17,966 nucleotides of DNA from Robbsia sp050955065 (GTDB taxonomy: Bacteria > Pseudomonadota > Gammaproteobacteria > Burkholderiales > Burkholderiaceae). Shown here in pieces: positions 15,363 through 17,966 of this stretch (positions within the stretch are counted from its first letter, which is position 1; each line of letters begins with the position of its first letter). The notes under the pieces were generated by a model. That model had not been told where the DNA came from, searched no databases, and saw only the letters and a program-made list of their open reading frames with translations. The stretch lies in assembly GCA_050955065.1 (NCBI GenBank), contig JBPBQT010000200.1, positions 1-17,966 of the forward strand, written 5' to 3'. The position numbers and the translations under genes were made by a program.

Positions 15363-16619
15363 TTATGGGGTTTTTCCGCCCGGCGCTCCGGCGGCCAACG
15401 CGGCGAATTCCGCGCGGATCGCCTGGCCGTGCTGGTCGAGCGTCGGCGCGCCGGCGCGCACCGCCGGGTCGGGGTAGTTGCTGATCTTCACCGGGTTGCC
15501 CGGCATCCGCACCCCGCCCGCTTCGATCAGCATGTTGCGCGCGGCGGTCTGCGGCAGTTGCGCGGCCTCGGCGACATTGAGCAGCGGCGCCACCGGCACG
15601 CCCGCTTCGTGGATCACCGCCAGCCAGCGCTCGGCGGATCGGGTTTTCAGCGCCGCTTCCAGCGCGTCCTTCAATACCGCCTGGTTCACCATCCGGTCCG
15701 GGTTCGTCAGGAAACGGGGATCGGCCGCCAGTTCGGGACGGCCGATGGACGTGCACAGCGCGCCGAACAGGTGGTCGTTGCCGCAGCAGATCACGATGTG
15801 CTTGTCGGCGGTGAGAAAAACGTCGAACGGCGCCATGTACGGATGGCGGTTGCCGATGCGCAGCGGCGCCGCGCCGGTAGCGACATAGGCCATCATCCCA
15901 TGCTCCAGGAAGGCCAGCGTCGCGTCGAACATCGCGATGTCGACATGCGCGCCCTTGCCGGTTCTTTCCCGCGCATACAGCGCGCTGGCGATGCCCGAGA
16001 ACATGAACACGCCCGCGCACAGATCCGACAGCGAGGTGCCGACGCGCGTGGGCGGCCCGTCGGGAAAGCCCGTCTCGTCCATGATCCCGCTCATCGCCTG
16101 GATGATCGTGTCGTACGCCGGGAAATGCGTGAGCGGCCCGGTCTGCCCGAAACCGGACGACGACGCGAAGATCAGCCGCGGATTGATCTTCGCCAGCGCC
16201 TCGTAGGAAAATCCGAGGTGCGCCATCGTCCCGGGCCGGAAGTTCTCGGTGAGCACATCCGCCTTGCGCACGATGTTCAGGAAGATCTCCCGGTCGGCCT
16301 CGGCCTTCAGATCCAGCACCACGCTTTCCTTGCCGCGATTCACGAAGCTGAAATACAGCGACTGGTCGTTTACGAACGGCCCGTAGGTGCGCGTGTCGTC
16401 GCCGTGGCCGGGCGGCTCGACCTTGATCACGCGCGCACCCAGGTCGCTCAGCAACGTCGTGCCGAACGGACCGTTCAGCACATGCGTCAGATCGACGACG
16501 AGGATTCCCGAGAAAGGCCCGGCCGGCCGGTCGCCGGCGGCCGGCGATGCAGCGCCCGTGGATGCGCCGGCCGCGGATGCCGCAGTCGTGGAAGGGTGGG
16601 TCATGGCTGTCGTCGTCAC
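15363..16619 (-). CDS. yfdE: CaiB/BaiF family CoA-transferase, YfdE type (acetyl-CoA:oxalate CoA-transferase)
   Basis: This 418-residue type III CoA-transferase agrees closely with the E. coli YfdE sequence as I remember it: THVLNGPFGT, RVIKVEPPGHGDDTRT, GKESVVLDLK, AYDTIIQAMSGIM, RVGTSLSDLC, GNRHPYMAPFDVF, ARNMLIEAGG and ATLDQHG-like ends. YfdE uses acetyl-CoA to activate oxalate. The catalytic Asp is Asp170 in PAYDTIIQ. In classical formyl-CoA transferase (Frc) the motif is HVQAGP with Gln17; here it is HVLNGP, and the Frc glycine-rich loop is not seen, which favours YfdE over Frc. The start is GTG at 16619, inside a 4-base GTGA overlap with the oxc stop, which implies translational coupling. 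An ATG at 16604 would give 413 residues. The first 33 residues are a low-complexity Ala/Thr extension. Substrate use by this protein is inferred. Confidence 0.88.
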   Translation of the reverse strand: MTTTAMTHPSTTAASAAGASTGAASPAAGDRPAGPFSGILVVDLTHVLNGPFGTTLLSDLGARVIKVEPPGHGDDTRTYGPFVNDQSLYFSFVNRGKESVVLDLKAEADREIFLNIVRKADVLTENFRPGTMAHLGFSYEALAKINPRLIFASSSGFGQTGPLTHFPAYDTIIQAMSGIMDETGFPDGPPTRVGTSLSDLCAGVFMFSGIASALYARERTGKGAHVDIAMFDATLAFLEHGMMAYVATGAAPLRIGNRHPYMAPFDVFLTADKHIVICCGNDHLFGALCTSIGRPELAADPRFLTNPDRMVNQAVLKDALEAALKTRSAERWLAVIHEAGVPVAPLLNVAEAAQLPQTAARNMLIEAGGVRMPGNPVKISNYPDPAVRAGAPTLDQHGQAIRAEFAALAAGAPGGKTP

Positions 16620-17966
16620 GGATGAGCGGCCGCGCTATGCGGATTGAGATTTTTGAGATGGCCGCTTTCGGTGCCGGCGGTCGGATCGATGCGGCAGTTG
16701 ATCAGCGCGGGCTTGCCGGACGCGAGCGCCGCCGTCAGCGCACCACCCAGCGCCGCGGCATCGGCCACGTCGTGGCCCGCGCCGCCGAACGCCTCGATCA
16801 GCTTGTCGTAGCGCGCGCCCTGCATCAGCACCGTGGGCGCCACGTCGCCGCCGCGCGGGTTCACCCCGTCGCCGCGATACACGCCGCCGTTGTTGAAGAC
16901 CACCACCACCACCGGCAGGTGGTAGCGGCAGATCGTCTCGATCTCCATGCCGCTGAAACCGAAGGCGCTGTCGCCCTCGATCGCCAGCACCGGCCGGCCG
17001 CTGGTGACCGCCGCGCCGATCGCATAGCCCATGCCGATGCCCATCGCCCCCCAGGTACCCGCGTCCAGACGCTTGCGCGGCGTATGCATGTCGAGGATGT
17101 TGCGCCCGAAATCCAGCGTGTTCGCGCCCTCGTTCACCAGGTGGATATCCGGCGAACGGGCCAGCACGGCACGGATCGCCGCGAACGCGCTGGAGAAATT
17201 CATCGGCGTCGGCGTTTCCGCGAGACGCGCCGCCATGCGTTCGGCATTGCGCTGCTTGCGCGCGTCGATCGCCTCGCGCCATGCCGCGCTCGCGCCGACC
17301 TGCCCCGGTTGCAGGGCGGCATTCAGCGCGGCGATGCTCGACCCGATGTCACCCGCCATCGGCGCGGCGATCGGCTGGTTGCTGTCGAATTCGGTGGCCT
17401 GGATATCCAGCTGCACGAACTGCGTCGTCGCCGACCACTGGCTGCCCTTGCCGTGCGCGAGCAGCCAGTTCAGACGCGCGCCCACCAGCATCACCACGTC
17501 CGCCTCGGCCAGCACGAAGGACCGCGCGGATGCCGCGCACTGCGGGTGATCGTCGGGCAGCAGCCCCTTGGCCATCGACATCGGCAGGAACGGGATGCCG
17601 GTCGCCTCGACGAAGGCGCGGATGGCGTCGTCGGCCTGGGCGTACGCCGCGCCCTTGCCGAGAATGATCAGCGGCTTCTGCGCAACCGACAACAGCGCCA
17701 GCGCGCGGCCGACCGATTCCGGCGCGGGCAACTGGCGCGGCGCGGGGTCGACCACGCAGACCAGCGAGCGCGCCGCGAGGTCGGCGTCGATTGCCGCGCT
17801 CAGCACGTCCGCGGGCAAATCGAGATAGACGCCGCCCGGACGCCCGGACACCGCCGCGCGGATCGCGCGGGCGATGCCGATGCCGATGTCCTCCGGGCGG
17901 TTGACGCGAAACGACGCCTTCGTATAAGGCTTCGCCGCGTTCATCTGGTCGAGTTCCTCGTAATCC
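16616..17966 (-). CDS. oxc: Oxalyl-CoA decarboxylase, 5' end outside the window
   Basis: Oxc is a thiamine-diphosphate enzyme that converts oxalyl-CoA to formyl-CoA and CO2 in the cytosol. The frame is open at the right edge (the first complete codons read DYEELDQMNAAKPYTKASFR), giving 449 residues. About 118 residues at the N-terminus are missing compared with the 568-residue Oxalobacter enzyme. Active-site features known from that enzyme are present: the Tyr-Glu of DYEE, SGRPGGVYLDLP, GKGAAYAQADD, RLNWLLAHGKG, IDIQATEFDSNQPIAAP, the TPP motif from GDSAFGFSGMEIE to FNNGGVYRG (Tyr), and the C-terminal ESGHLKNLN (Ser). The terminal TGA (16618-16616) overlaps the GTG of the next gene. The promoter and any gene upstream lie outside the window. 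An in-frame ATG at 17944 is internal. Confidence 0.96.
   Translation of the reverse strand, partial: DYEELDQMNAAKPYTKASFRVNRPEDIGIGIARAIRAAVSGRPGGVYLDLPADVLSAAIDADLAARSLVCVVDPAPRQLPAPESVGRALALLSVAQKPLIILGKGAAYAQADDAIRAFVEATGIPFLPMSMAKGLLPDDHPQCAASARSFVLAEADVVMLVGARLNWLLAHGKGSQWSATTQFVQLDIQATEFDSNQPIAAPMAGDIGSSIAALNAALQPGQVGASAAWREAIDARKQRNAERMAARLAETPTPMNFSSAFAAIRAVLARSPDIHLVNEGANTLDFGRNILDMHTPRKRLDAGTWGAMGIGMGYAIGAAVTSGRPVLAIEGDSAFGFSGMEIETICRYHLPVVVVVFNNGGVYRGDGVNPRGGDVAPTVLMQGARYDKLIEAFGGAGHDVADAAALGGALTAALASGKPALINCRIDPTAGTESGHLKNLNPHSAAAHP

Noticed and set aside
14250..16625. A 791-codon plus-strand frame opposite the oxalate operon
   Set aside because: Only its first 52 codons have meaning (esterase remnant). 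The rest is the complement of the DUF1275 and CoA-transferase genes.

Overview
The window looks like chromosomal DNA from a Burkholderiaceae bacterium (Burkholderia/Paraburkholderia-like). The reasons are GC-rich third codon positions with long open shadow frames opposite nearly every gene, the betaproteobacterial DUF2863 protein, a porin remnant ending like Burkholderia Porin_4 proteins, and a CitE-like gene close to acnA. There are no tRNA or rRNA genes, insertion sequences, phage genes or CRISPR arrays that I can see.

Layout. Positions 1-5446, plus strand: the 3' end of a CitE-like (HpcH/HpaI family) lyase, an exported MliC-like protein with a lysine-rich linker, aconitase acnA, and a DUF2863 protein. 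A bidirectional terminator (5453-5490) separates this block from a minus-strand exported Gly/Tyr-rich protein (5566-5907). A 416-bp spacer with a 21-bp tandem repeat then leads to a 59-residue Gly-rich lipoprotein (6324-6503). An AI-2E family (YdiK/PerM-like) membrane protein (6630-7697, minus) diverges from the peroxide-defence pair ahpC (7900-8463) and ahpF (8680-10275), which ends at a strong terminator.

Positions 10430-14590 are accessory in character. They hold a cluster of CCTAT motifs before a small unrecognised ORF, a decayed porin 3' end (10826-11002, minus), an outer-membrane beta-barrel protein (11205-11864), a chemoreceptor (11967-13529) with a good sigma-28 promoter, an exported protein of unknown function (13572-14021, minus), a decayed tannase/feruloyl esterase fragment (14141-14405) and a 10-bp tandem repeat (14421-14460).

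Positions 14592-17966, minus strand, form an oxalate-catabolism operon: oxc (oxalyl-CoA decarboxylase, cut by the window edge), a YfdE-type CoA-transferase starting in a GTGA overlap with the oxc stop, and a DUF1275 membrane protein 15 bp further on. The CoA-transferase would make oxalyl-CoA from oxalate, and Oxc would decarboxylate it to formyl-CoA and CO2. The role of the DUF1275 protein is open.

I found no clearly new multi-gene system. The most useful observations are the YfdE-type oxalate module with its DUF1275 partner, the two gene remnants, the sigma-28 promoter, the CCTAT motif cluster and the small lipoprotein gene.
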